Shown here one piece after another: positions 12,021-25,113 of a stretch of DNA of 64,000 nt. The stretch lies in contig CM064663.1 of assembly GCA_032717465.1 (NCBI GenBank), forward strand, positions 13,353,989 through 13,417,988, given 5' to 3'. The position numbers and the translations under genes were made by a program. This DNA is from Coenobita brevimanus. Its lineage: Eukaryota; Arthropoda; Malacostraca; Decapoda; Coenobitidae. Numbering within the stretch: position 1 is the first letter of the stretch; each line of letters begins with the position of its first letter. Below the pieces are notes generated by a model. The model worked only from the letters and a program-made list of their open reading frames with translations, had not been told where the DNA came from and made no database searches.

Positions 12021-14160
12021 ATCAGATGGTCTGAACAGTTTCTCCAAGTATGGGCTGGACGTTGAGACCTGCTGCTTGAGGAGTATTTAGGATGACATGA
12101 AGGATATTGTGCTTCCTTGGGTTTCTTCAATTCAGTAAGGGTTTGAAGCGTTGTGCCCGTCTTTCTTGGACTGCTTCTTTGTCTTTCAGGCGTTCTCTCT
12201 CGGGTGAACTATAGTGTTTATGTTGTGTTTGGTTCAGACTTAATTTTTATCGACTTGTAGAATCCAGGTTCGTCATAAATATCAGTTGGTCTTTGCAGCC
12301 CTTTTGCTTCCTAAGCTCACCATTTGGTTTCATGTCAGGCAGCCTCCTCTGGGTTTCATTTATAAGATCCTGGAATTAGTTTTAAGGGTTAGGGAACTAG
12401 GATGAGCCACCCAGTGGTTATGTGCTCTATTCTTCATTGCAAGAAGGTAATGTATGTCGTCAGCATGATCATCAAACCAGTCATTATGGCAGTGGGTGAA
12501 GAAATATAGGGTTCCTTCTGCCGTGCCCTGAAGCATTGTCTTAATGTTCTGCCATTCTGTGTTTAGGTTTGTTGTATTGTTGCTTTGGTCAAGTGGTGGG
12601 CATTGAGACCGCTTGTCTGTAATAGTACTGCAGAAGCTGTTACAGGTTGCTGCAGCCTTCAAAATGGTAAAGTTTATTTTCTTAGAGGATGGTCTATGGT
12701 GCATTTCTGGACGTATGACCAGTTGCGGTTTGGCAAGTATAATGTTATGGTCTACTGAGTATCCAGCACCTCTCATGGATTGCCCTTTTTTATCTCGTTG
12801 CCTTATACTGACATAACCAGTTAGGTGCTAGTGTCTAGATTGTGGAAGCATCCAGTGTCTTTTGTTTATTCTTAAGTTTGAAAAATGGCGTTGATGATGA
12901 CCAGACTGTGTTATGAGCATAATGAAAGCAGTCTAAGGCCATTGTCGTTCATGTTACCAACTCCATGGGGGCCTATAATGGCTTCCCAGAGGTAATTATC
13001 TTTTCCAGTTCTGGTATTAATGTCTTCAAGCAGGATGTGTTTGTCATTGTGTTTTTTGGGAAATGGTAGCATCCAGAGAGTCGTTAAAGGAATCATTGCC
13101 GGTGTCTTCAGAGTCAAGCGTTGGAGCACAGGCACTGATGAGTGTTTTATACTGACATTAGAGAGAGGTTTGTGCCAGGACATCAGCATCTCTGATATAC
13201 CCACAGGTGATTCTTGGATCTTCTATAGTAGGTTGTCTGAGTATCCTCTCCAGAAATAATACCCCTCTCCTCCTTCTGTTAGGTTGTTCTCTCTGGAGAG
13301 GTGAGTCTCAGGTACGGCAGCAGTGTCAGTTTATTTTCGTTTTAGTTCATGGGCAATAATGGCAGTCCTAGAGCGTGGTCCTGAGTCTCGGTCATGATCA
13401 AGCATGGTCCGTATATATCTGGCTGCAAGAGTCAGAGGGATTCTTTTCGTTCTTTGACCGTAGTGTGGAATGCCTTGATAAACGCTGTTATTTGCACAGG
13501 TGTAGAGCAGCAAATGTTTAGGTTTCCTTATCTAAACCCCTCCCCATCAGATTAACCAGCTGGGTGTCCGTTTCTGGCTGCTTAGTCACAATGGATACTG
13601 CTGAAGGCATGGCATGCTTCTATGCCATATGCCAGCGACCACTGGGCCAATGCAGCCAATGTGCAGGACTCGAGCTAGCGACTTCCACCCTGCACGCTCT
13701 GTCACCATCATAGTATCCTGTCGCCATAGGGCATTTAGTTTCGATGATTGGGTTAAATGGGAGGTGAGTATAGCGATGTGTTTGTACAATGAAAGCATTT
13801 GGTGAGAGTGCGCAGTCCTACTGCCACATTACTTGGCTCTTCTTAGTCTGTGACGGTGACATGAAGATTCACAGCACCTATCTACTGACCAGGGTTGCAG
13901 GAGTCTGCCGGAGCTCTGGCTGTCATGCCCTGTCTTCTGGAGGACATCACTCACGAATTTCACATTCGGGGTTTACTCGCGTAGCCTTAACACATCAAAG
14001 GGTGGATGGATACACAGTCTGACCCTCACTGATGGTCCCTTCAGCATGAGTAACCCTGTACATCTGCTGAGGCCGGAGGAATCTCCCCCACACCGATATG
14101 GCCCACCAGATTTATTGAGTATGCATGCACCCCACAATAACAAGGTGGTTCCTGTGGGAG
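10868..14160 (-). pseudogene. LINE family R (endonuclease-RT), heavily decayed
   Basis: A different non-LTR family on the minus strand. From the 5' side: an endonuclease start near 13510-13330 (RYIRTMLDHDRDSGPRSRTA), the endonuclease GDFNARVGKD-like block (LLEDINTRTGKDNYLWEAI) with HGVGNMNDNG near 13000, and the endonuclease end and linker at 12776-12360 (HNDWFDDHADDIHYLLAMKN). The RT palm follows at 11659-11260 (AKVFDTDNKELL, then GIKQGCVLAPVIFNMCL, FRLDGNLFNFGRLQ). Stops and frameshifts are frequent. No YADD box is recognised and the 3' end is replaced by J2 at 10867. The 13520-14160 part looks like its 5' leader. A T run (11990-12016) interrupts the linker region. This type is common in invertebrate genomes; I do not assign a clade. 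Confidence 0.75.
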
Positions 14161-14161
14161 G

Positions 14162-15715
<1,554 letters not shown>

Positions 15716-15783
<68 letters not shown>
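15716..15783. repeat. (TA)n microsatellite
   Basis: Pure TA tract of about 68 bases. A short (GAT)n lies downstream near 15889-15908. Confidence 0.97.
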
Positions 15784-15787
<4 letters not shown>

Positions 15788-17266
15788 CGCCTTAATCCAG
15801 TAAGGGATGGCTACAAACAAATTGCCTCCATATCGCCCTGTCCCGTCCCCCCCATCATAAGGAGGGAAAAGTGATATAGATGGTGACCGTGATGATGATG
15901 ATGATGATGAAAAACTTTGTGCATCCAAAATGCGGACAGACTTGCCGTAAGATAATTAATTTCATGTCCAATGACGCCCTTTCAGTGTATTTGTGTTCTA
16001 TCAAAATTATTTAGTTTCAACTTAAAGGAATTCCAAACTGTAATGGAGTTTTTTACTGGTAAATCCAGTCAAGGTAGTTTGGGAAACCACTCCCAATACT
16101 GACCGTAATCGTCTGGTGCTGTTAGGATTGAGTGATTGGTTGATGAACCTGTAGAAAAAAATGACAGCCCAACTCCCTTGTGTGGCACCGGACAGCAGTG
16201 AAACAGACGATACGATAAAGTAAAAGGAATAAAATTAAAACACTAAAAGCACTAAACACTAAAACTTACAAAGGAGTCTGGGTGCCTGCACAAAGGAGAG
16301 GATTCCCCCATCCCTCACCATAGCACAAGCATCCTCTCCAAGCACCGGGCTGTGTTAGTAATAACGTAGAGAAGACGTAACATGAGGGACAGGGTTAACC
16401 TCAATCCGGTGACGTCATTTTCAAATTTATCAGGCCTTCACTAAACAGTTTTACTGCAAGTACGAAGGACATTTATTGATGAGTTTACTGAAGGTCATAT
16501 CTAGTTTATTACAAGCTGCACAAAACCGTCAAGATTATTAACCTGGTTACTGCGATGGTGTTATAAGTTTATTGTTACCCCCAGAAAATAATACTAAACT
16601 CAGGAAGAATTTCTCGTATTCAAGGGGTTCATGAAAGCTACATCTGACCGCCCAAGATCAGGTTCAGATTGTTTTCTCCCAACCTCAATAAAATCGCCTG
16701 GAGATTTGAAGATCATATTATGAAAGATATTTATTCTAATATCTGCAAAACCAGAGTTCCTATGTTTGCTTATTAACTACCAATATTTTTTTTATTTATT
16801 TATTTATTTATTTATTTTTTTTCGCACCTCCAGATAATTCTTTTCACAATGGGATAAACTTTTCGTTCTGGTGTTTGTATTTTCGTCGGTTTAGCAGCTC
16901 CTTAATTGCTCTTCCTTGGTGATTCATTTTACCTGCCGGGATACTTTTTACTGTCCTTCTCTGCTCATTTAAATAATCAAAATACTATCATTCACAGCAC
17001 AAAATAATTAAATATAAACTAATATTAACCAGTCTTGTCCAAAAACAAATCTCTAAGGAACAAGTGTTAGAAAGCTTCCTTACCTGACGAGAATGTGACC
17101 CTGGGAGAGTGAAATATAGTCTTCATTAACTTCACCTCTACTAGTGGTCTCTCCCAAAATAATATTACCTGCCAGCAGGAAAACTAATTTAAGACGATAC
17201 AGTGATGAAATGTTTAAACGACTGAGGCCCGCATCTCGTCGGCTAAGGCAGCTCCTTAACATCCTT
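15784..17266. other. Gene-free stretch
   Basis: No coding or mobile-element ends recognised. A short (ATTT)n tract lies near 16790-16818. Confidence 0.5.
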
Positions 17267-17274
17267 CCCTAGGC

Positions 17275-17615
17275 CAGTGGTTTCCAACCAATGGAGTGTG
17301 GCCCCCTAGGGGGGCACGAAGGGCTGCCTGGGGGGACGCGAAGGCTTGATAAAGAGGGTAATTATATTTGAAAACCATGAATTATGGTGGAATTCAGTAA
17401 TTTTTAAATATGGAGAGAATATTTCAGATATGAATAAGAAATCTAGTTATCTGAATATATAAACAATTTCAAAGATTAAGAATCTATGATATTTCTTAAG
17501 CTGTGCCAACTATGCCAGTAAAATACAGTATTTGGGGAAGGGGGGCGCAGGGAACGTGTTATTCAGCGAAGGGGAGGGGGGGGGGATCGAGAATTAGAAA
17601 GGTTGGAAACCACTG
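17275..17615. mobile_element. hAT-type MITE, 341 bp
   Basis: The ends are inverted repeats beginning CAGTGGTTTCCAACC (left 17275, right end 17615 on the other strand). The flanks CCCTAGGC (17267-17274) and CCCTAGGT (17616-17623) form an 8-base target duplication with one mismatch. CAGTGG-type ends plus an 8-base duplication are the hAT signature. The interior has no coding capacity and shows G-rich blocks near both ends (GGGGGGCACG and GGGGGGGCGC types). This is a non-autonomous element. Confidence 0.8.
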
Positions 17616-17966
17616 CCCTAGGTGATTAAGTTTATTTGTTACATTTTCTGTCCTCATCTGTTACAGAAATACTTCCAGTATCGCCATACTCAGCATAAAT
17701 AAAACAAACAAAAATATATACTAACCACTAATATCCCTAATTAAAGTGATAAGATGTGTTAGGGAGGTTCCAGAATACGAACTTTAGATCTGTCTATTAA
17801 CAGCTCGAGGATGGTTAAGGCAGACAACTTTTATCCCCGTCTCAGTTTTACCACAGGATATTGGAAGGTGTGCCTGATATTATGTATTAATCATTAGTAT
17901 ATTCTATATGTTCTAATGTATAAAATAATCGTTTAGTTGCCTTTGTAATCACAAGTGATTGGTTAT

Positions 17967-17969
<3 letters not shown>

Positions 17970-18047
<78 letters not shown>
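17970..18047. repeat. (TA)n microsatellite in LTR
   Basis: A near-pure TA tract at the LTR/LINE-B boundary. The equivalent position in the 3' LTR (31871-31941) is also (TA)n, so LINE-B inserted into or beside an existing tract. Confidence 0.95.
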
Positions 18048-18065
18048 AATGTGTGTGTGAGTGAG

Positions 18066-19952
18066 ATGCAATGCGTTGATGAACGAGAGATTGAATTAGC
18101 AAGAGCTGCGTACTGGAGTTTGAATTCAGAAGTAAGAAGGTTAGCTAGGAGAGATAATAGAAGATGTGTGGATGAAAAGGTTGCAGAGACTGAAATCTTA
18201 ATAAACAAAAATGATGGACAGAGTCAAAGAATAGCATATGAATCGATTAGAGAACTGAGTGGTAATGCAGGTAAACGCAAGGAAATACCAGTTAGAGACA
18301 GGGAAGGAAATTTATTGACCAAAGATGGAGATATTAAAAACAGATGGAAAGAGCATTTTGAGACAGTTCTTAATAGACCAATACCACCAGAAGAGGATAT
18401 ACCGTCTGCTCAGGAAGATTTAAATATAGAAACAGGAGAGTTGAGGCTTGCAGAAGTGGAGAAAGCAGTAAAACAGTTAAAGAATAATAAGGCACCAGGG
18501 GAGGATGGTTTATTTCCGGAAATGTTTAAAGTTGAGGGGGATAGATTAATAATGATCTTGACCAAGCTATTCAATAAGATATGGGTGACGGGGTTACTAC
18601 CATCAGTTTGGAAGAATGGTGTAATTGTTAAAGTTCCGAAGAAGGGAAACCTTAGTGAATGTGGTAATTGGAGGGGAATCTCTTTGTCACCGATAGCTTT
18701 GAAAGTTTTCAGTAGAGTGTTGTTAAATAGGTTGGAGCCGGTGGTTGAGGGTATTCTGAGGGATGAACAGGCTGGTTTTAGAAAGGGACGTGGTTGCAAT
18801 GATCAGATCTTTATAGTTAGGCATTTGATGCAGCAAGTTAATGAAATGAGAGTACCGTTAAGTCTTTGTTTTGTTGATTTTGAAAAGGCTTTTGATAGTG
18901 TTTCGAGAGAGACTATGGGGAAGATCATGAGACATTATGGAATACCAGAGGAGTTTGTGAGGGTCATTATGAACATGCATGAGGACACATTTTGTAAAGT
19001 GATGGTTGATGGTTGTCTGAGTGATTCGTTTGAAGTCAAGTCCGGAGTAATTCAAGGTGGTGTTCTATCGCCTTTACTATTTACATTGGTCATTGATTAC
19101 ATTATGAAACGTGTTGGAACTGAAACCGGTGCAGGTATACTTTGGGGAGAGAACAGGAAACTTTTGGATTTAGATTATGCAGATGATATAGTTTTGATTT
19201 GTGATGGGCCAGAAGAGATGCAGAGAGTGTTGGACTGTTTGGTGAGTGAAGGTCGTAAGGTGGGTTTGGTTATTAATTGTGGAAAAACTGAAATAATCAA
19301 TATGAATATGGAAAATGCACAGGAATGTGTAATTGGAGGTATGGTTGTAAAGCAAGTTGATAGGTTTAAATATTTAGGTACTTATTTAGCCAAGGATGGT
19401 TCTTTGAACTTTGAATTCGAGGAAAGGTTAAAGAAGGCTAATCAGGCAATGGGAATGCTTAAAAATATTTGGAATAATAACAATTTCTCTGTGCATACAA
19501 AAATCAAACTTTATAAGGTAATGGTTAGGAGTATCTTAATTTATGGACATGAGTCTTGGTACAGCACAGTGACTATGGAAAATAAATTCTTGGTGTTTGA
19601 AAATAAAGCGCTTAGAAGAATATTAGGAGTTAAGTGGTGGGAAAGGATACCAAATAGTAGAATTAGAGAAATAACGGGAGTGCAGCCGATCGATGAATAT
19701 GTTAGATTCTCACGATGGAAGTGGCTAGGACATGTGTATAGGAGACAAGGAATAGTACGAGGTACACCAGGGTGGGTGGCACTTGGTAGGAGAGGTAGAG
19801 GAAGGCCAAAAGAGACGTGGGTGAGGACAATGAGACGGGAAGCTGGAGATGAGTGTTGGGGAGATCTTGAGGAGTTAGCACAAGATAGGATGTGGTGGTG
19901 TGAGTTCATCGAGGCCCTATGCATCCCCGAGGGTGCTACAGGAAATGATTGA
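18066..19952 (+). CDS. LINE-B reverse transcriptase, uninterrupted ORF, 5' truncated
   Basis: A 628-residue frame without stops, counted from the ATG at 18066; the open frame continues upstream only through the TA tract, coding for Tyr-Ile repeats. It encodes a non-LTR reverse transcriptase: the linker block AERDGN-like VRDREGNLLTKDG, then KAPGEDGLFPEM, NWRGISLSPIALKVFSR, EEQAGF-like DEQAGFRKGRGC, catalytic VDFEKAFDSV near residue 268, GVIQGGVLSPLLF and the YADD box at residues 371-374. The C-terminal RWKWLGHVYRR motif is near 555, followed by GRGRPKETW. The N-terminal endonuclease domain is absent, so the insertion is 5' truncated although the remaining frame is intact. It lies inside the Gypsy 5' LTR and is younger than it. 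It is followed by a (TG)n tract. Not likely to be mobile by itself. Confidence 0.85.
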   Translation: MQCVDEREIELARAAYWSLNSEVRRLARRDNRRCVDEKVAETEILINKNDGQSQRIAYESIRELSGNAGKRKEIPVRDREGNLLTKDGDIKNRWKEHFETVLNRPIPPEEDIPSAQEDLNIETGELRLAEVEKAVKQLKNNKAPGEDGLFPEMFKVEGDRLIMILTKLFNKIWVTGLLPSVWKNGVIVKVPKKGNLSECGNWRGISLSPIALKVFSRVLLNRLEPVVEGILRDEQAGFRKGRGCNDQIFIVRHLMQQVNEMRVPLSLCFVDFEKAFDSVSRETMGKIMRHYGIPEEFVRVIMNMHEDTFCKVMVDGCLSDSFEVKSGVIQGGVLSPLLFTLVIDYIMKRVGTETGAGILWGENRKLLDLDYADDIVLICDGPEEMQRVLDCLVSEGRKVGLVINCGKTEIINMNMENAQECVIGGMVVKQVDRFKYLGTYLAKDGSLNFEFEERLKKANQAMGMLKNIWNNNNFSVHTKIKLYKVMVRSILIYGHESWYSTVTMENKFLVFENKALRRILGVKWWERIPNSRIREITGVQPIDEYVRFSRWKWLGHVYRRQGIVRGTPGWVALGRRGRGRPKETWVRTMRREAGDECWGDLEELAQDRMWWCEFIEALCIPEGATGND

Positions 19953-19956
19953 TTGT

Positions 19957-19989
<33 letters not shown>

Positions 19990-19990
19990 T
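19957..19990. repeat. (TG)n at the 3' end of LINE-B
   Basis: TG-rich tract between the LINE-B stop codon and resumed LTR sequence; it may be the element's simple-repeat tail. Confidence 0.85.
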
Positions 19991-20463
19991 AAGTCGTATG
20001 TATAAGTGTTCGTATGAAAGACTCGTGAAAACCTGTTGTATTTTCCCACGTGCCCCTCATTTATAAAGACTTACCATTTTTCTATAGCGTTGGGGATGTG
20101 GACGTGCATTTTGAAGTATCGTTATTATAAAACCATCGTGAATCCCGCTCAGACAGCTTTTGGCGCCCCAGTGTTTCCGTATTCATGGTCATTGTGTTAA
20201 AACTATTATCACATTGGGAATGTTTTGTGCATTTAAATTAAATCGTGAAAGGGCGTCCTCAATAACTACTTTTGCGTCTGAACTGTTGTCATGGAAACGC
20301 CACTGTTACCATGCGAAAGTATGAAGGGGTGAAATTTACGTGAGCAGGGTCTGTTGTTTTCGTTCTTGTTACGTAAGCTCCACTGCTGAACCACATCCAC
20401 ACCCGCACACCCGTATACCCCGTAACTCAGTTAAGTCTTAGTTAGTATACCGTAATAAGGAAT

Positions 20464-20468
20464 TATTA

Positions 20469-20504
<36 letters not shown>
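20464..20504. repeat. (TTA)n in 5' LTR
   Basis: The TTA tract shared with the 3' LTR copy at about 34612-34656 is therefore part of the native LTR. Confidence 0.9.
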
Positions 20505-20508
<4 letters not shown>

Positions 20509-20724
20509 TTTTATGGGTTTGAGACCCCTCGTATCCTGTCCAGCATTATATTTATTGTTTACTTATTTTTTTAGGATTTCGGAGTATTATCGTGCATAAA
20601 ATATTTAATTTTTGATAATCTTTCTTTTTGTGACATTTCTTGTAATTATTTTTTCCAAATTAGTTGTTCATTATTGTTCATTCATTATCCCTCTGTAAAA
20701 TTTAATTGTTATTAAGTATTTTGT

Positions 20725-22899
20725 GAGAAGAGTGGAGAAATTGCAAGATAGTGAGAAAATGACAGACTATAAGAGCATAGTGGAAGAAAGATTGGGAAGG
20801 TATGAGCTAGAGCAGATGGAAGGGGTGGAAGACGTATGTAAGATATTCACGGAAGAGATAGGCGCAGCGTGTGAGGCGGTTTGTGGAGTGAGGAGGAGAT
20901 GCAAGGGTGTGCAAGGGACAGCATGGTGGAATAATGACGTGAAACGAGCTGTGAAACAAAAGAAGAAGGCATATAGCGAATGGTTAGCGAGTAGAGGCAG
21001 GGGAGAAGATGAGAGAGAGAAGTGAGAGGTATATGTGAGCAGAAGGGAGGTTAAGAGACTAGTGAAGGAGAGCAAGAAGAAAGTGGATGAAGAGTTTGGG
21101 AGGAATCTGAGTGTGAAATGCAGGGAGAGTAAGAAATTGTTTTGGAAGGAGGTAAAGAAAGTAAGGCAGTGTGAAAGGGGAAATAGTAGGGGAGTGAAAG
21201 ATAGGAGTAATAGATTGTTGGTGGAGAAGACAGAGAAATTGAGGAGATGGAAGGAGCACTTTGAGGATTTGTTGAATGTAGAGAGTGAGAACAATGCGAG
21301 TATAAGTGGTTGGGGAATGGCTGGGAGAAGAAGAGATGAGAGGAGGGAGGAAGAGATCAGTAGGGCGGAAGTAGTGAAAGCGATGAAGAAGATTAAGTTG
21401 GGAAAGGCCCCAGGAATTGATGGAGTGTGTGGTGAAATGCTTAGGAATCGGGGTGAGATTGTTGTGGAGTGCATATGGAAGTTGTGTAGATTGGCTTGGG
21501 AAGAGGGAAGGGTTCCAGAGGACTGGAAATCAGGTATAATTGTTCCTTTATACAAAGGAAAAGGGGAGAGAGAAGTATATGGTAACCATGGGGGTATTTG
21601 CCTTCTTAGTGTGACTGGTAAAATATATGGTAGAATACTCATTGATAGGGTTAGGCATATGACAGAGGAGCTAGTTGGAGAAGAACAAGGGGGATTTAGG
21701 AAGGGAAAAGGGTGTGTAGATCAGATATTTGTTCTAAGATGTTTAGTGGAGAAGTATCTAGAGAAGGGAAGGAAAGTGTATGCTGCCTTCATGGACTTGG
21801 AGAAAGCTTATGAAAGAATAGATAGGCAAAGTATGTGGAAGGTATTAAGAGTATATGGAGTGGAGGGGAAATTGTTGAGTACTGTGAAGAGTATGTACGA
21901 GAGAGCAAGGGCTACGGTGCGAGTGGATGGTGAGCTGAGCGAGTTCTATGATCTCAATGTGGGACTGAAACAGGGTTGTGTGATGTCTCCATGGCTTTTT
22001 AATATACACATGGATGGGGTTGTAAAGTAGGTGCAAGGTAGGGCAGTGGATGTGGGGGTGGCCCTAATGAATGAGGGTGAGATTTGGAAGCTTCCGGTGT
22101 TGCTGTTTGCTGATGATACAGTATTGTTGAGTGAAGATGAATGGGAGTTGCAAGGTTTGGTGAATGAATTTGGGACAGTGTGTTGGGGGAGGAATCTGAA
22201 AGTTAATGTAAACAAAAGTAAAGTTACGGTGTTTGAGAGGAATGAAGTCACAGTGTGCATTGAGGTTGGATGGTGAGGATATGGAGAATGTGAGTGCATT
22301 CAAGTACTTGGGTAATGTGATGAATAAGGATGGAACTTTGGGGGATGAAGTGCGTGAAAGCGTACAGCAGGGAAGGAAGGTTGTTGGTACACTGAAAGCA
22401 GTGATGAGAAATAGGGAGGTGAGTATCACTGCATGATAGTATTGTGATCCCTACCCTGACATATGGAAGCGAGGCTTGGACCTTGCAAGAGGGGAATAAG
22501 TCAAGAGTGAGATCAGTGTAAATGAGTTACTTGAGAGGAGCATGTGGAATGACGTGGAGGGACAGGTTGACGAATGAAAAAGTGAAGGAACGTTGTGGGG
22601 TGGATGTTGATGTGGTTGAGAAGATTAGGAGAAATACACTGAGGTGGTTTGGACATGTGAAGAGAATGGAGAATGAAAGACTGACTAAGAGGGTGTATGT
22701 AGGTGAGGTGGAGGGAGGGAGAGGGAGGGGTAGACCGAGGATGAGGTGGAGGGATGGAGTTGAGAGGTATATGAGGGAGGGGGGGTGAGTTTGGGGGAAG
22801 GTAGTCAAATGGTGGGTGACAAGGTGACTTGGAGGCGTTTTGTCTGCGGCCACTCTTTGCGGGATTAGGGCGTCGGGCTATAGATAGATAGATAGATAG
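20725..22899 (+). pseudogene. LINE-A, 5' truncated, with 11-base target duplication
   Basis: Flanked by AAGTATTTTGT on both sides (20714-20724 and 22900-22910), an exact 11-base target duplication. One frame runs from 20725 to 22276 with only two stops (21023-21025 TGA and 22028-22030 TAG), then shifts frame twice. It encodes the linker (WWNNDVKRAVKQKKKAY), RT fingers (LGKAPGIDGVCGEML), EEQGGFRKGKGCVDQIF, catalytic MDLEKAYERID, GLKQGCVMSPWLFN and an intact FADD box near 22110. The C-terminal RWFGHVKRMENERL and GRGRPRMRW blocks are at 22640-22745. The endonuclease is missing. It ends in a (GATA)n tail at 22876-22899 preceded by a GGCCACTC...GGCGTCGGG block. Related to LINE-C at 55850-59453. 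Confidence 0.9.
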
Positions 22900-23531
22900 A
22901 AGTATTTTGTTTTCCTATATTTATTCCCCCTAGTTCCCCGTGATTTTATTACTGATCGTGGAATGAAAACCTGAGTTATGGCTCTGAAGTGTGCCTTTCT
23001 TTGCTTCAAATTTCTTTTTCATTCAGTATATATATATTTTTTCTTTTATAATGCAGTCAGATCATCATACTTTGATATCCCATGTGCCACTTCAGAATCG
23101 TAACAAGAAAATGGCTTAACCTCGCCAGGATAATACTCTGAAGAATCCTGTGTTTATATTTATTATTGTTATGCAATGTATTCTGGGTCCTGACTCCTCG
23201 GTTCCAGACACGTGGCGGTTCTTGGATCTTTATTCCCGACCGGGTCGGTGTCGCAGACAAGTAAAATACAAAAACCCCGGATCAAAAGCGCACTTATATA
23301 TTAACACAAGGCAAATACACACAAGATTCTATGATCAAAACAAAGGAACTGCAATGACTCAAAATAACAAATACAATAATTACTCTCTACCTAGTTCAGC
23401 AAGTCTTACCCTTTACATAGTATTATACCTTCCTGATACACAGTGTTCCAAGCAAGGCTGCACAGGGAGACAGACAGTACACAGTATATCCTCCCTCTGA
23501 TGCGTAGGACTATATCTCCAGTCCTTAACTC

Positions 23532-23830
23532 TAGGTACCCACATTACAGGAACGAGATCCTAACTAATACAATGTATCCGCGTGACAGTTATGAGGCCCT
23601 AGCTAGTCTTAGTTCTTACACACTTTATGGGGGAGAGGCCATATAATGTCGGGCACTAGGTACGACAGGTGTGTACCATCTGAGACGATTATAAAGCCTG
23701 ACCCCTGGATTTAGGTGTCCGCGTGACAGGCATGAGTATCTAGATAATATAATGCATCCGAATGGCCTGGATAGTGTCCCAGCTAACCTTATTTTACACA
23801 CGTGATACAGGGGACGGAAATACACACTAC
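23532..23830. repeat. Diverged tandem repeat, about 180-base period
   Basis: The segment beginning TAGGTACCCACATTACAGG at 23532 recurs diverged as TAGGTGTCCGCGTGACAGG at about 23712. The order of sub-blocks is conserved (ATGTATCCG then ATGCATCCG; CCCTAGCTAG then CCCAGCTAAC; TACACAC). Confidence 0.6.
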
Positions 23831-24870
23831 CTCACACTGACCGCCATGGGATGGGGAGGGGGAGGGTATGGGGAGGGTGGGTATTCTGGGGAGAGCAGGA
23901 CCAGGCAGGGACACAGACACTTGAGAGGATCACGCTGAGGATTGTGGTTCCATGAGGAAGCGAGTAACACTGGGGAGGGTGGTCACCGTAGGGAAACTGT
24001 CACGTACATGGGTGTCAGGCACTCAGCATGAGCAGTAGAGTTCACTGGGGCGAGTCACACTGGGGAGGGTTGAGAGAGAGTATCACTAGGGCTCAGGTAC
24101 AGGGGGACGACCTTCATGAGGGCCAAGTCACTGGGGAGGGATTTGGGAAGGGCACCAACAGGAATCTACTGCTCACAGTTCTGGTGGAGTGGAGGACAGG
24201 CCCATGGGACAGGAAGGCCTATGCCGGGAGCTTCAGATGTCTGCCCAGCGTGGGAGGCGGGGCACCTGGTGAGTAGTGTAGGGGTGGGTGTTCCGCTGAG
24301 TAGTCACCATAAGTCCTCAAGGAGTAAGTGGGTGGTGTATCGGGTGGCTCCCTAGCAGCAGCAGTCCAGCAGGAGGGCGGGCTCTCGGGACTAGGGCCGA
24401 AGAGGGCCAGGAGGTGCGCTGCTCGATGCAAGCCCTTCATAGTGGTCAGGGTCCTGGTGGAGGACCTGGGGAGACCCAGGACTGGGATCGGGTGTGTAAA
24501 GGGTTGTGCTTGGGGCGAGCTGCTGGGGCTTTCTGCTGGGGCGGCTGTCCGAGCGGGGCTGCAGTCTCACCGTCGGGAGAAGGCCGTCAGAGGTGAGCTG
24601 CGGACTCTCACCCTGGAGGAGTCTGACAACACTGGGGGCTGCAGGGACAAGACATCGACTCTCGGGGATGTCACGTCTGCTCCGGCCTCTGGTGGGGTCC
24701 CTGAAAAGAGACAGGAGTCATCCTCTGGTGGAGAGGGACGGGAAGAGGGACATTTCGCTTCGCCATCAGAGGGGTGGTCGGGGCTGGATGTGCCTGCCCC
24801 TGCCGGAGCCTGGGGATGGACCGAGGGAGAGTGATCAGGGACTGACTCTCCGGACACCACAGGCCCTGAC

Positions 24871-25113
24871 TGTGGGGAGAGGGCACCTGATGGATACGCC
24901 TGGCTATGGCCACAGCTCCGACAGAGGCTACTTTTCGGCTGTCGTCCCGAAGGCAGGGAGAAGGTGCCCAGAGGATATGCCTGGCGCTTGCCATGGCTCC
25001 GACGGAGGCTGCTTTCTGGCCCTTGGTGTGAAGGCAGGGAGAAGGTGCCCAATGGTTATGCCCGGCTCTTGCCACAGCTCTGGCGGAGGCTGCTCTCTGG
25101 CCCTTGGTTCTGG
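24871..25113. repeat. 81-base minisatellite, three units
   Basis: Units start at about 24871, 24952 and 25033; the last two begin GGCAGGGAGAAGGTGCCCA exactly. Each unit contains GCTCCGACGGAGGCTGCTTT or a close variant. The period is a multiple of three, so every frame repeats a 27-residue block and frames stay open on both strands. Confidence 0.85.

Larger units (their letters stand above)
17862..23105 (+). repeat. Gypsy 5' LTR with two LINE insertions
   Basis: Native LTR pieces are about 17862-17990, 19990-20713 and 22911-23105. They match the 3' LTR pieces in order: TGTGCCTGATATTATG near 17869 and 31761, the GACTCGTGAAAAC block near 20019 and 31968, a (TTA)n tract, and the end GATATCCC...CGTAACA. 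Without insertions it is about 1.1 kb. The site TGCGAAAG near 20312 is the empty counterpart of the hAT insertion in the other LTR. Confidence 0.85.

Noticed and set aside
18410..18799. Minus-strand frames opposite LINE-B and LINE-A (also 20767-21642)
   Set aside because: Antisense shadows of reverse transcriptase coding sequence.
24871..25113. CRISPR-like array of regularly spaced repeats
   Set aside because: Units are contiguous 81-base minisatellite copies without distinct spacers, in an animal genome.
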